A DNA stretch of 64,000 nucleotides from Streptomyces avermitilis MA-4680 = NBRC 14893 (GTDB lineage Bacteria > Actinomycetota > Actinomycetes > Streptomycetales > Streptomycetaceae), in assembly GCF_000009765.2 (NCBI RefSeq), contig NC_003155.5, forward strand, positions 6,572,001 to 6,636,000, in the 5' to 3' direction. Below the pieces are notes generated by a model, which saw only the letters and a list, made by a program, of their open reading frames with translations, did not search any database and had not been told where the DNA came from. Shown in pieces: positions 8,410 through 16,928 of this stretch (the first letter of the stretch is position 1; each line of letters opens with the position of its first letter). The position numbers and the translations under genes were made by a program.

Positions 8410-9219
8410 GTGCCCGAGGGGCACACGATTCACCGCCTGGCCGACGACTACGAAGCCAGGTTCGGCGGCGCGGCCGCACGCGTGACCAGCCCGCAGGGCA
8501 AGTTCGCCGACGCCGCCGCCCTCCTGGACGGCACGGTCCTCGAAACGGCGGACGCCCACGGCAAGCACCTCTTCCTCGGCTTCCGCCGGGCCGACTGGAT
8601 CCACATCCACCTCGGCCTCTTCGGCAAGGTCGGCTTCGGCGACGCACCCGCCCCGCCCCCCACGGACACCGTCCGGCTGCGCCTCGCGAACGACACGTCG
8701 TACGTCGACCTGCGCGGCCCCACGACCTGCGCCCTGATCACCGACGGCGAGAAGCGCGCGATACACGACCGCCTCGGCCCCGACCCGCTGCGGCCCGACG
8801 CCGACCCGGCCCGCGCGTACGACCGTGTCTCCCGCAGCCGTACGAGCGTCGCCGCCCTGCTCATGGACCAGAAGGTCATCGCGGGCGTCGGCAACGTCTA
8901 CCGCGCCGAGGTTCTCTTCCGGCACGGCATCGACCCGTACCGCACGGGCAGGGAGCTCACCCGCCGCGAATGGGACGCGATCTGGGCGGACCTCGTCGCG
9001 CTCATGCGCGAGGGCGTCCGCAACAACCGCATCGACACCGTCCGGCCCGAGCACACCCCCGAGGCCATGGGCCGCCCGCCGCGCGTGGACGATCACGGCG
9101 GCGAGGTCTACGTGTACCGCAGGGCCAACCTGCCCTGCCACATCTGTGGCGGCGAGATCCGCACCGCCGGTCTCGCCGCCCGCAACCTGTTCTGGTGCCC
9201 GACCTGCCAACAGGCGTGA
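8410..9219 (+). CDS. Fpg/Nei-family DNA glycosylase-AP lyase
   Basis: 269 residues. It begins 'MPEGHTIHR': after Met removal Pro2 is the Schiff-base nucleophile and Glu3 the catalytic acid, and the 'PEGHTIHR' form points to the Nei (endonuclease VIII) branch rather than Fpg ('PELPEV'). A helix-two-turn-helix region lies around 'QKVIAGVGNVYRAEVLF', and the C-terminal zinc finger is complete with 'CHICGG' and 'FWCPTCQ'. It excises oxidised bases and nicks the resulting abasic site. The start is GTG 8410 with a strong AGGAGG seven bases upstream. The Nei1-like actinobacterial group is the most probable assignment. Confidence 0.9.
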   Translation: MPEGHTIHRLADDYEARFGGAAARVTSPQGKFADAAALLDGTVLETADAHGKHLFLGFRRADWIHIHLGLFGKVGFGDAPAPPPTDTVRLRLANDTSYVDLRGPTTCALITDGEKRAIHDRLGPDPLRPDADPARAYDRVSRSRTSVAALLMDQKVIAGVGNVYRAEVLFRHGIDPYRTGRELTRREWDAIWADLVALMREGVRNNRIDTVRPEHTPEAMGRPPRVDDHGGEVYVYRRANLPCHICGGEIRTAGLAARNLFWCPTCQQA

Positions 9220-9346
9220 CCACGGGCTGCCGCCGGGGGCTGCCGCCGAGGGTTGGCGCCGGGGGCGACGCCGGTCGGCCGCCGGGGGCCCGGTCGGCCG
9301 ACGGGTGTCACTCAGGTCTGGAACCGCGGGCGGCCGCCCCGGTGGT

Positions 9347-10576
9347 CTAGAAGCCGTGCGGTAGCCATGGTGCGATTGCCGAGGAGAACGCCGACGTCGC
9401 CTCCGTCAGCGCGCCCGGTCGCAGCTCCCGTACCCGCCCGGCCGCGCCCAGCGACACGAGGGACACCCCGCCGAGATAGGCCGCCCCCAAGTCCCTTACG
9501 GACAGGGCGAGATCGACCGAGTCACGGGTACGCACACAGGTCGCGCCCTTGCCGTCGCCCGTCAGCCGCCAACGCCCCTCGTTCCAGGGGCAGAAGGCGT
9601 CCTCGACCTCGAACACCACGTCCACCGGCGCCTGATACGTGCGCGCTTCGAGCGCCGCGCCGACGTCGACCAGCCGTACGTGGAGCGAGTCCCGTTTCCG
9701 CAGATTGCAGCGGCGGATGTCCGACACCAGGTGCAGCCACGCCTCGTCGAGCGGCCGGTTGCGCGCGTTGAGGTGCGACGTCAGATCGATGTCGAAGAGG
9801 AACCGCCACAGCGCCGCGTGGGCGGCCGGGTCGAGCGCCTCCAGGTCCTGGAGGACGACCGTGCCCTTGGGCCCGGACGGCTCCCAGTCGGGCTTCACCC
9901 GGAACCGTGTGTACCCCACGGTCTCGCCGTCGCGCTCCGCGACCACGCACTGAAGCGGCGACGCCCCGTCCCGTCGGCTCTCCGGGTCGAGCACCATCAG
10001 CCGGTCCCAGCCCGGCCGCCGGGCCGGCATACCCGGCCGCCCCGGCACCAGCCGTGCGTAGACCGCCTCGCACACGTCGAGTACGTCGGCGGGGACGGCG
10101 TACCGCAGTCGTACGTCGTCCGTGCCGGGCGGTACGGACAGCCGTACGCGGCTGGTGTCGACGTCGGCGGTGAGCTGGTGCGTACCGATGCCGTAGCCGA
10201 ACCGGCCGTAGATCGCCGGCTCGGACGCGGTGAGTACGGCGAGGGGCTCACCCCAGGACCGGATGTCGTCCAGCTGCCGGCGCATCATGGCCGTCAGAAC
10301 CCCGCGGCGGCGGTGCGTGGCCGCGACGCTCACCATCGTGATGCCCGCGGCGGGCACCGACGCGCCGCCCGGCACCGTGACACGGAAGCTGAACGCTCCC
10401 GCGGTGCCCACACAGGCGTCGCCGTCCCACACACCGATGGAACGGTCGCATTCGGTGAGCGTCTGCCACAGCTCACGCTCCTCGGACGCCTCCGCGACCC
10501 CACCGAACGCACGGATCAGGGTGTCGTACCAGAGATTCCAGTCGTCCTGCCGCAGCACGCGCACATCAGTGGTCAT
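9347..10576 (-). CDS. Eis-like GNAT N-acetyltransferase
   Basis: 409 residues in the tripartite Eis layout: N-terminal GNAT domain, second GNAT-like domain and a C-terminal SCP2-like domain. The acetyl-CoA motif is 'VAATHRRRGVLTAM' (about 84-97). Tyr123 in 'AIYGRFGYG' matches the general acid Tyr126 of mycobacterial Eis, and the chain ends in Phe409, matching the C-terminal carboxylate that serves as base. Family members acetylate amines on aminoglycosides, peptides or proteins; the natural substrate here is unknown. No ribosome-binding site precedes ATG 10576, but a TAGGCA hexamer lies six bases upstream, so a leaderless transcript is possible. It is divergent from the phosphatase gene. Confidence 0.85.
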   Translation of the reverse strand: MTTDVRVLRQDDWNLWYDTLIRAFGGVAEASEERELWQTLTECDRSIGVWDGDACVGTAGAFSFRVTVPGGASVPAAGITMVSVAATHRRRGVLTAMMRRQLDDIRSWGEPLAVLTASEPAIYGRFGYGIGTHQLTADVDTSRVRLSVPPGTDDVRLRYAVPADVLDVCEAVYARLVPGRPGMPARRPGWDRLMVLDPESRRDGASPLQCVVAERDGETVGYTRFRVKPDWEPSGPKGTVVLQDLEALDPAAHAALWRFLFDIDLTSHLNARNRPLDEAWLHLVSDIRRCNLRKRDSLHVRLVDVGAALEARTYQAPVDVVFEVEDAFCPWNEGRWRLTGDGKGATCVRTRDSVDLALSVRDLGAAYLGGVSLVSLGAAGRVRELRPGALTEATSAFSSAIAPWLPHGF

Positions 10577-10720
10577 GGAGCATGCCTACCAGGGCAATGC
10601 GGGGCGAGCGAGGGAATTTCGCCCCGGCCGTGCGGGCCGGACCTGCCGGTTTTCTGTGAAGTTCAGCGCTCGGACGGGGGACAAGTGGGACCTCCCGTGC
10701 CAAGGGGCTGGTCCGATGGA

Positions 10721-10726
10721 TAGGGT
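10721..10726 (+). promoter_or_regulatory. Putative -10 box (TAGGGT), near-leaderless promoter
   Basis: TAGGGT ends eight bases before the ATG at 10735 and no Shine-Dalgarno sequence lies between, so transcription would begin at or just before the start codon. Confidence 0.4.
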
Positions 10727-10734
10727 CCCGAGCA

Positions 10735-11910
10735 ATGGCAGCAGGACGAGAGCGGCGCGCCGCAGCCGAGACGTTCACGGCCCGGTTGAAGAAGCAGTGG
10801 CACCGGGCTCGCACCGGCGTGCGCAGATCCGCTGTCGACTACTTCCGCGGGGACGGCTCGGACTGGATCGCGCTGGCCGGTCTGCTGCTGACGATCCCGC
10901 TGATCGCGGCGACGACCCTGATGAACTCCGTGTGGTGTTCGCCGGCCGCGCTGGTGCTGCCGATCGTGGCGGGCGGGCTGCTGCTGCGGCCGTCGAGCCT
11001 GCTGGGGCTGTACGCCGCTGCCGCCAGCGCGCTGATCGTCGAGTCCGTGAAGCTCGGCCCGTACACGGAGGGGCCGTCGCGGGTCACGCCGGGTGTGGTG
11101 CTGGTCGTGGCCGCCTGCGGCTTCTTCGGCCTGCTGATCGCGCAGTTCCGCAGCCGGGTGGGCGTGCCGTGGCGGCGGGGCGGCACGATGCTGTTCGACC
11201 TGCGGGAACGTATCCGGGTGCAGAGCAAGTTGCCCAAGCTGCCGTTGGGGTGGCACCGGGAGATGGCGCTGCGGCCGGCCGGCGGGCAGTCGTTCTCGGG
11301 CGACTTCGTGGTGGCGGCCCGCACGAACGGGGGCCGCACGCTGGAGGTCGTCCTGACGGACGTGTCCGGCAAGGGCATGGACGCGGGGTCGCGGGCGCTG
11401 CTGCTGTCCGGGGCGTTCGGGGGGCTGCTGGGGTCGCTGCCGCCGCACGCGTTCCTGCCGGCGGCGAACGGCTATCTGCTGCGGCAGGACTGGGACGAGG
11501 GCTTCGCGACGTCGATCCATCTGGTGCTGGAGCTGGACTCCGGGGACTACGAGCTGTTCTCGGCCGGGCATCCGCCGGGGTTGCAGCTCAGTGCGGGCAG
11601 CGGGCGGTGGGAGGAGAAGGCCGCCGAGGGGCCGCTGCTCGGCGTCTACGACGGCGCGCAGTTCGATCCGGTGAAGGGGTCGCTGCGGCCCGGTGACGTG
11701 CTGATGCTGTTCACGGACGGTCTGGTGGAGACGGCGGAGCGGGACATCGTGGAGGGCATCGACCGGCTCACGGGGGAGGCGGACCGGTATGTCGCCGGCG
11801 GTTTCCACGGGGCGGCGTGGCATCTGATCGAGGCGGTGGCGAAGGACGTGAACGACGACCGGGCGCTCCTGCTGGTCTGCCGGGACGGCCCGACCGCGGC
11901 GGCGCGCTGA
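10735..11910 (+). CDS. Membrane PP2C/SpoIIE-type protein phosphatase
   Basis: 391 residues. Residues about 40-145 form three or four transmembrane helices; the rest is a SpoIIE-like PP2C phosphatase domain. Metal-binding aspartates appear in 'SFSGDFVV' (about 189), 'VLTDVSGKGMDAG' (about 205-217) and 'FTDGLVE' (about 327-333), and 'SAGHPPGL' is the typical middle motif. Such proteins dephosphorylate Ser/Thr residues, often on anti-sigma antagonists, in the cytoplasm beneath the membrane. No sensor domain (GAF/PAS) is fused, so the membrane part presumably senses the signal. No anti-sigma factor gene is adjacent. ATG 10735 has no Shine-Dalgarno sequence. Confidence 0.85.
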   Translation: MAAGRERRAAAETFTARLKKQWHRARTGVRRSAVDYFRGDGSDWIALAGLLLTIPLIAATTLMNSVWCSPAALVLPIVAGGLLLRPSSLLGLYAAAASALIVESVKLGPYTEGPSRVTPGVVLVVAACGFFGLLIAQFRSRVGVPWRRGGTMLFDLRERIRVQSKLPKLPLGWHREMALRPAGGQSFSGDFVVAARTNGGRTLEVVLTDVSGKGMDAGSRALLLSGAFGGLLGSLPPHAFLPAANGYLLRQDWDEGFATSIHLVLELDSGDYELFSAGHPPGLQLSAGSGRWEEKAAEGPLLGVYDGAQFDPVKGSLRPGDVLMLFTDGLVETAERDIVEGIDRLTGEADRYVAGGFHGAAWHLIEAVAKDVNDDRALLLVCRDGPTAAAR

Positions 11911-12174
11911 GGGTCCCCCTGGGGGGGCGAGCAGGCGTCCCGGGCCGGGCCCCCGCACTCCACGTCCCGTGTCGTGCCGGACGGCCGGCGAGCAGCAGCA
12001 CCGGGGCGGGCGCGGAGGGCATCCGCGGGGCCGGCCGGTCCGATACCGGCACCACGCATGCGGGCGGGCTCGGGTTAACCCCACCCCCGATCCGGCGGCG
12101 GTCTCCATGGTCCGCGGAGGTCCCGAATCCGTACGTTCGACATCTCGACGGACGGACGGAAGGCGGACCAGGTC

Positions 12175-13122
12175 ATGGGCCTGCGCAAGAGGCGGCGCGA
12201 GATCGACGAGCGGGCGTCCGGACGGATCCCCGGGCCGATCCCCGGCCGGACACCGCTCGCCTCCGGCGCTGACGGGGCCGACCCGGGCGCTTACGGGGCC
12301 GTCCCCGGCGTCGACAGGACCGCCCCGGGCGTCGACAGGACCGCCCCCAGCGTCGGCCGGGCCGTCTCCGGCGCCGACTGGGCCGTCGAGCTGCGGGGTG
12401 TGCGGCGGCGGTATGGGCGTGGTGGTTCCGCCGTGCATGCCCTGCGCGGTGTTGATCTCGCCCTGGCGCGCGGGAGTTTCACGGCCGTCATGGGGCCCTC
12501 GGGGTCCGGCAAGTCCACGTTCCTCCAGTGCGCGGCGGGCCTCGACCGGCCGAGCGGCGGGACCGTACACCTCGGCGGCACCGACATCACCGGCCTGAGC
12601 GAGAACAAGCTGACGGCGCTGCGCCGTTCGCGGCTCGGGTTCGTTTTCCAGGCCTTCAACCTGCTGCCGTCGCTGACGGTCGAGCAGAACGTCGTGCTGC
12701 CCCTGCGGCTGGCCGGGCACCGCCCCGACCGCCGCCGCGCCGCCGAGGTGCTCGCCCAGGTAGGCCTCCAGGACAAGGGGCGGCGCCGGCCGGGGCAGCT
12801 CTCCGGAGGGCAGCAGCAGCGGGTCGCGATCGCCCGCGCCCTGGTCACCCGGCCCGACGTCGTCTTCGCCGACGAACCGACCGGCGCCCTCGACACCACC
12901 ACCGCCGCCGAGATCCTGGGCCTGCTCCGCCAGGCCGTCGACGTCCATGGCGCCACGGTCGTCATGGTCACCCACGACCCGACGGCCGCCGCCTGGGCCG
13001 ACCGCGTCCTCTTCCTCGCCGACGGCTCGATCGTCGACCACCTGGAACGCGCCACCGCCCCGCGGATCGCCGCCCGGGTGGCCGCTCTCACCACGCCGTC
13101 CTTCGAGGGAGCGGCGGCCTGA
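12175..13122 (+). CDS. ABC transporter ATP-binding protein (MacB/LolD type)
   Basis: 315 residues. From about residue 70 on it is a standard ABC ATPase: Walker A 'GPSGSGKST' (about 108-116), Q-loop in 'FVFQAFNLLPSLTVEQN', signature 'LSGGQQQRVAIARAL', Walker B 'VVFADEPTGALD' and switch His in 'VTHD'. The subfamily is that of LolD/MacB, which power FtsX-like permeases. The first ~65 residues are an unusual disordered extension made of a degenerate 7-residue repeat (VDRTAPG), with two nearly identical 21-bp units at 12310-12351. The stop TGA shares its last base with the ATG of the permease gene (TGATG), so the two are translationally coupled. Confidence 0.9.
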   Translation: MGLRKRRREIDERASGRIPGPIPGRTPLASGADGADPGAYGAVPGVDRTAPGVDRTAPSVGRAVSGADWAVELRGVRRRYGRGGSAVHALRGVDLALARGSFTAVMGPSGSGKSTFLQCAAGLDRPSGGTVHLGGTDITGLSENKLTALRRSRLGFVFQAFNLLPSLTVEQNVVLPLRLAGHRPDRRRAAEVLAQVGLQDKGRRRPGQLSGGQQQRVAIARALVTRPDVVFADEPTGALDTTTAAEILGLLRQAVDVHGATVVMVTHDPTAAAWADRVLFLADGSIVDHLERATAPRIAARVAALTTPSFEGAAA

Positions 13123-15572
13123 TGTTCGTGCCCAACGGCCTGGCCCGCGCCGCCGTCCGCTTCAAGCCCGCCGCGTTCGCCGGTACGTTCGTCGCCCTCG
13201 CGATGGCCGCCCTGATCGTGTCGGCCTGCGGCATCCTCCTGGAGACGGGACTACGCGCCTCGGTGCCGCCGCAGCGCTATTCCGGTGCCCCGGTGGTGGC
13301 CGCCGCCGACCAGCGCGCCCACCTCGTCACCGGCCACGGCGACGACCGCGACGACGAGGCCCAGCCCCTCCCGGACACCGCCCGGATCGACAACTCCCTC
13401 GTGGCCAGGGCCGGTTCGGTGCCGGGGGCGCGTACGGCGATCGCGGACGTGACCTTCCCCGTGCTCGACGAGAAGGGCGCCGCCCGCACCGCGCACGGCT
13501 GGGGATCCACCGCCTTCACCGGCGAGAGGCCGATGTCCGGACGGGCGCCGGGCCCTGGCGAGGTCGTCCTCTCCGGCGCCGGGCGCGCCGCCGTGGGCGG
13601 CCGGGTGACCCTCACCACCGCCGACGGACCCCGCACCTTCCGGGTGTCCGGCACGACGGCCGAGCAGGCCACCCCCACCGTCTGGTTCGCCGACACCGAC
13701 GCCGTACGCGTCTCGGGCCACCCCGGTCGCGTCGACGCCATCGCCGTACTGCCGAAGGAAGGCGTGACCGCCGCAGCTCTCGAAGCCCAGGTGGCCAAGG
13801 CCCTCGGTGACCGCGCACAGGTCCACACCGGCGACGACCGGGGTGCCGTCGAGGACGCCTCGCTCGCCCAGGCCAAGGAACTGCTCGTCGGGCTCGGCGG
13901 CTCCTTCGGCGGTGTCGCCACCCTGGTCGCCGTCTTCACGGCGGCCGGCACCGTGGCGCTCTCCGTCGGCCAACGCGCACGTGAGTACGCCCTGTTGAGG
14001 GCCATCGGCACCACCCCTCGGCAGGTGCGCCGCAGCATCGCCACCGAGACCCTGCTCGTCGCCCCCCTCGCCGGAGCAGTCGGCTGCCTGCCCGGAATCG
14101 CCCTGGCCCGCTGGTGGTTCGGCCAACTCCAGGACAAGGGCGCCGTCCCGCACGCGGTGCGGCTGTCCGTGTCGTACATCCCGCTGCTGTCCGCGATCGG
14201 CGCCGTACTCCTCACCGCACTCCTCGCCGGCTACCTGGCCGCCCACCGCACCTCCCGCATCAAGCCGGGCCGTGCGCTCAGCGAGGCCTCCGTGGAACGG
14301 CTGAGGCCCGGCTGGATCCGCACCCCGCTGGGCATCGCCGCGGCGGTCGGCGGCTTCGTCTGCGCGGGGCTCGCCGACTCCCTCGACGGCGAGGACGCGG
14401 CCAACGCCTCGCTCGGCATCGTGATGCTCTTCATGCTGGCCGTCGCCCTGCTCGGCCCGCTGGTCGCGCGCGTCTGCGCCGCCCTGTTCGGACTGCCGTT
14501 GCGCGGCGCGGGCGCCCCCGCCGTCCTGGCCGCCGCCAACTCCCGTACCAACGCCCGCCGGCTGGCCTCCGCCCTCACCCCCATCGTGCTCGCCATGGCC
14601 TTCTCCTCCGTACTCGTCTTCCTGCACACCAGCGAGGAACGGGCCACACGCGACCAGCAGCGGGCCGGCATCACCGCCGACCACATCGTCACGTCGGACG
14701 CGGGCCTCGCCCCGGCCGCCGTCCACGAGGCAGCCGCGTCGCCCGGTGTCACCACCGCCGTGGGCGTGCTGAGAACGGCGGTACTGATCCCGGCCGCGGG
14801 CTCGCTGGAGTCGGCGACCACGCAGGGCGTCACGGGCTCGGCGGCGGACCTGGCCCGGGTCCAGGACCTGGACGTCGAGCACGGCGCGCTCAGCCTGAAA
14901 CCGGGCCGGGTGGCGCTCGACGCCTCGCTCGCGGACAGCGCCCATGTGCGGGTCGGCGACCGCGTGCACCTGCGGCTGCCCGACGGCACCAAGGCGTCTC
15001 CGATACTGGCGGCCACGTACGGGCGCGGCCTCGGCCTGTCCCAAGTGACGCTGCCGCGCGCCGACCTGGCGACCCATGTGACCTCCGCCCTGGACACGGA
15101 GATCTGGACGAAGGGCGGCCGGGCGGGAGCACTCGCTCCGCTGGGCAGGGTCCTGGACCGCGCCGACTACACCACCGCGGAGTCCCTGGACCGCGCGCTC
15201 AACGCCTGGGCGAACACCGTCATGGCGGCCGTGCTCGGCGGCTTCGCGGCGGTCGCCGCGGTCAACACCCTGGTGATGACGGTCCTCGGACGCCGAAGCA
15301 AACTCGGCACGCTCCGCCTGATCGGCACCACCCGGCGTCAGGTGCTGCGCATGGTCCGCTGGGAGGCCCTGCTGGTCGCCCTCTCGGGCATCGTCCTCGG
15401 CACGGCGATCGCCCTGGCCACCCTGGTCCCGATGGTGAGGGGCCTGACCGGGCGGTCCCCGTACATACCGCCCCTCGTGTACGGCTCGTTCGCGGGCGCC
15501 GTCCTCCTCCTCGGCCTGACCGCCGTCACCCTCCCGGCCCGGGCCGCCCTCCGCCCGGCAAGGGAGCGATAG
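13122..15572 (+). CDS. ABC transporter permease, FtsX/MacB type
   Basis: 816 residues. One membrane helix near the N-terminus (about 18-40), a large extracytoplasmic part, a first FtsX domain around residues 260-380 ('VAVFTAAGTVALSVGQRAREYALLRAIG' split by the loop 'TTPRQVRRS'), a second membrane block and external domain, and a final FtsX domain ('VNTLVMTVLGRRSKLGTLR', 'LIGTTRRQVLRMVRWE'). The two-FtsX layout is that of actinobacterial exporters or mechanotransmitters paired with LolD-like ATPases; they move peptides, lipids or antibiotics, or act on wall enzymes. The substrate is unknown and no regulator or two-component system is next to it. ATG 13122 overlaps the ATPase stop codon by one base. 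Confidence 0.88.
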   Translation: MFVPNGLARAAVRFKPAAFAGTFVALAMAALIVSACGILLETGLRASVPPQRYSGAPVVAAADQRAHLVTGHGDDRDDEAQPLPDTARIDNSLVARAGSVPGARTAIADVTFPVLDEKGAARTAHGWGSTAFTGERPMSGRAPGPGEVVLSGAGRAAVGGRVTLTTADGPRTFRVSGTTAEQATPTVWFADTDAVRVSGHPGRVDAIAVLPKEGVTAAALEAQVAKALGDRAQVHTGDDRGAVEDASLAQAKELLVGLGGSFGGVATLVAVFTAAGTVALSVGQRAREYALLRAIGTTPRQVRRSIATETLLVAPLAGAVGCLPGIALARWWFGQLQDKGAVPHAVRLSVSYIPLLSAIGAVLLTALLAGYLAAHRTSRIKPGRALSEASVERLRPGWIRTPLGIAAAVGGFVCAGLADSLDGEDAANASLGIVMLFMLAVALLGPLVARVCAALFGLPLRGAGAPAVLAAANSRTNARRLASALTPIVLAMAFSSVLVFLHTSEERATRDQQRAGITADHIVTSDAGLAPAAVHEAAASPGVTTAVGVLRTAVLIPAAGSLESATTQGVTGSAADLARVQDLDVEHGALSLKPGRVALDASLADSAHVRVGDRVHLRLPDGTKASPILAATYGRGLGLSQVTLPRADLATHVTSALDTEIWTKGGRAGALAPLGRVLDRADYTTAESLDRALNAWANTVMAAVLGGFAAVAAVNTLVMTVLGRRSKLGTLRLIGTTRRQVLRMVRWEALLVALSGIVLGTAIALATLVPMVRGLTGRSPYIPPLVYGSFAGAVLLLGLTAVTLPARAALRPARER

Positions 15573-15674
15573 CGCGACGCCCGCCTGAATGTCGGCATTG
15601 CGGCGCAGGGTTGGGGTTTGTCTCGTCACCCCAGGTGAGAGCTCGGTCGCCTTTGTCGCAGGACTGTAATCGTC

Positions 15675-15706
15675 GATTGCACAGGCAATCCGCATGTTGA
15701 TAGAGA
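15675..15706 (+). promoter_or_regulatory. Candidate T7SS promoter with overlapping palindrome
   Basis: TTGCAC (15677-15682) and TAGAGA (15701-15706), 18 bp apart, form a plausible -35/-10 pair about 60-70 nt upstream of the first esx gene. The palindrome GATTGC-ACAG-GCAATC (15675-15690) covers the -35 box exactly and looks like an operator. Confidence 0.45.
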
Positions 15707-15773
15707 TGACTTCTGGTACGACGAAAACCAGCCGCCGGCTCCCTGGCCGGCCAGCCCGGACGGGGGAGTCCAG

Positions 15774-16106
15774 ATGAAGTTCGACATGGGGTCGCAGGTT
15801 CTGTCGACGTTGATCAGTAACTCGCGTGGGTCGAGTGACGATCTGGGGACGTTGATTCGCCAATTGGTGCAGGCCGCGCAGCCGTTGGAGGGGAAGTTCA
15901 ACGGTGCGGGCCGGGTGGCGTTCGATTCGTTCAAGGGGCGGTCGGACGAGATCACGGCGAGCTTGAACTCGGCGCTCTCGGGGATTCTGGGCGGTCAGTC
16001 GGGGATGGAGTCGGCGTTCGGTTCGGGTGATCAGGAGCAGGGCGAGAACGCGCGGACGAACGAGAAGGCGGCGAACTTCGACGGGGCGCGTTTCTCCGGG
16101 CGTTGA
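15774..16106 (+). CDS. WXG100-like (EsxB-type) T7SS substrate
   Basis: 110 residues: two predicted helices joined by a turn that carries F42-N43-G44 in place of the classical W-x-G, then a Gly/Ser/Glu-rich C-terminal tail. Size, helical hairpin and position as first gene of the cluster fit an ESAT-6/CFP-10 family protein, normally secreted as a dimer with its partner and recognised by EccC. No C-terminal YxxxD/E export signal was found. The start is ATG 15774 with GGGGGAG nine bases upstream. The next gene, 53 bp on, encodes the likely dimer partner. Confidence 0.75.
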   Translation: MKFDMGSQVLSTLISNSRGSSDDLGTLIRQLVQAAQPLEGKFNGAGRVAFDSFKGRSDEITASLNSALSGILGGQSGMESAFGSGDQEQGENARTNEKAANFDGARFSGR

Positions 16107-16159
16107 GCTTGGGTGGGCCGGGCTGTGGTTGATCTTCTTTTGACGGGGAGTGGTGTGTG

Positions 16160-16474
16160 ATGGCTGGTGCGGGTTCGGATCGTCGGTCGTACGACACGGG
16201 TGCGTCGGCGGATGCGCAGGGCAATATCCAGGCGGTGATCGGCCGGTTGGAGGAGGTCATCGCGGCGCGGGACCGGCAGGTGAAGGCGGCGATGTCGGAT
16301 TTCGCGGCTGATGGTGTGGCGGATGAGTACCACGGCAAGGAACTGCGGTGGAATCGCGCGTCGACCGAGGTGAAGAGCATTATCCAGCTGTTGAAGACGA
16401 CGCTGGAGAAGAACGACGGGACGGCGCAGTCGACGATCTCGAAGGCGAAGGCGGCGGTCGACAACATCGGCTGA
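16160..16474 (+). CDS. WXG100-like (EsxA-type) T7SS protein
   Basis: 104 residues (105 if GTG 16157 is used; both lie in range of GGGGAG at 16145-16150). It is a helical hairpin in which the W-x-G turn reads Y57-H58-G59 in 'VADEYHGKELRWNRA'. The amphipathic helices 'NIQAVIGRLEEVIAARDRQV' and 'TEVKSIIQLLKTTLEKND' fit the WXG100 fold. Together with the preceding gene it probably forms the Esx heterodimer. It resembles the pore-forming ESAT-6 family members found in Streptomyces esx loci. Confidence 0.75.
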   Translation: MAGAGSDRRSYDTGASADAQGNIQAVIGRLEEVIAARDRQVKAAMSDFAADGVADEYHGKELRWNRASTEVKSIIQLLKTTLEKNDGTAQSTISKAKAAVDNIG

Positions 16475-16532
16475 GCCGACAGTCGACGGCTGACACGGGC
16501 GTGGGCAACGGGGAACGCGGAGGACGACGCGG

Positions 16533-16928
16533 ATGACCGGCTGGGATCTGAAGCCGCAGGGTATTCAGGGTGTGCTGAAGACGACGGGTGAGACGGCGTC
16601 GCACATCGAGACGCATGCGAAGTCGTACGGGAAGCATCTGACGTCGGCGGCGACGAACGCCGGGACGATCTCCGCGGAGGGCGGCGGCGAGCAGGGCGGC
16701 GAGAAGCCGTCGGGCGGTCTGGTCGCTCTCGCCCTGTCCCAGTACGCCGAACACGCGGCCACTGACCTGAAGTTCATCGCGGCGCGGGCGGGCAAGTCGT
16801 TGCAGGGTGCGGTGGATGCGACGACGGCGTATCTGAACGGGGATCAGGAGATGGCCGCGGAGGCGCAGCGCAAGGCGTTGTCGGCGCCGGATCTTGATCC
16901 GATGAAGCCGGGGGTGCAGACGTCGTGA
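16533..16928 (+). CDS. Small T7SS-linked helical protein (possible chaperone or co-substrate)
   Basis: 131 residues, mainly helical, beginning 'MTGWDLKPQGIQGVLK'. No catalytic motif, signal peptide or membrane helix is visible. Its layout (helix, Gly/Glu-rich loop at about 48-62, helix) resembles EspC-like or long WXG100-like proteins, and I recall a Streptomyces family of this size beside esx genes. It overlaps the toxin gene by four bases (GTGA), so the two are translationally coupled. That suggests it binds or escorts the toxin, in the way small helical partners do for LXG toxins. The function is inferred from context only. Confidence 0.65.
   Translation: MTGWDLKPQGIQGVLKTTGETASHIETHAKSYGKHLTSAATNAGTISAEGGGEQGGEKPSGGLVALALSQYAEHAATDLKFIAARAGKSLQGAVDATTAYLNGDQEMAAEAQRKALSAPDLDPMKPGVQTS

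Noticed and set aside
15626..15638. TCACC-CCA-GGTGA as a BldD-box in front of the T7SS locus
   Set aside because: The palindrome is perfect but two central positions differ from the BldD consensus I know, so I do not claim it.
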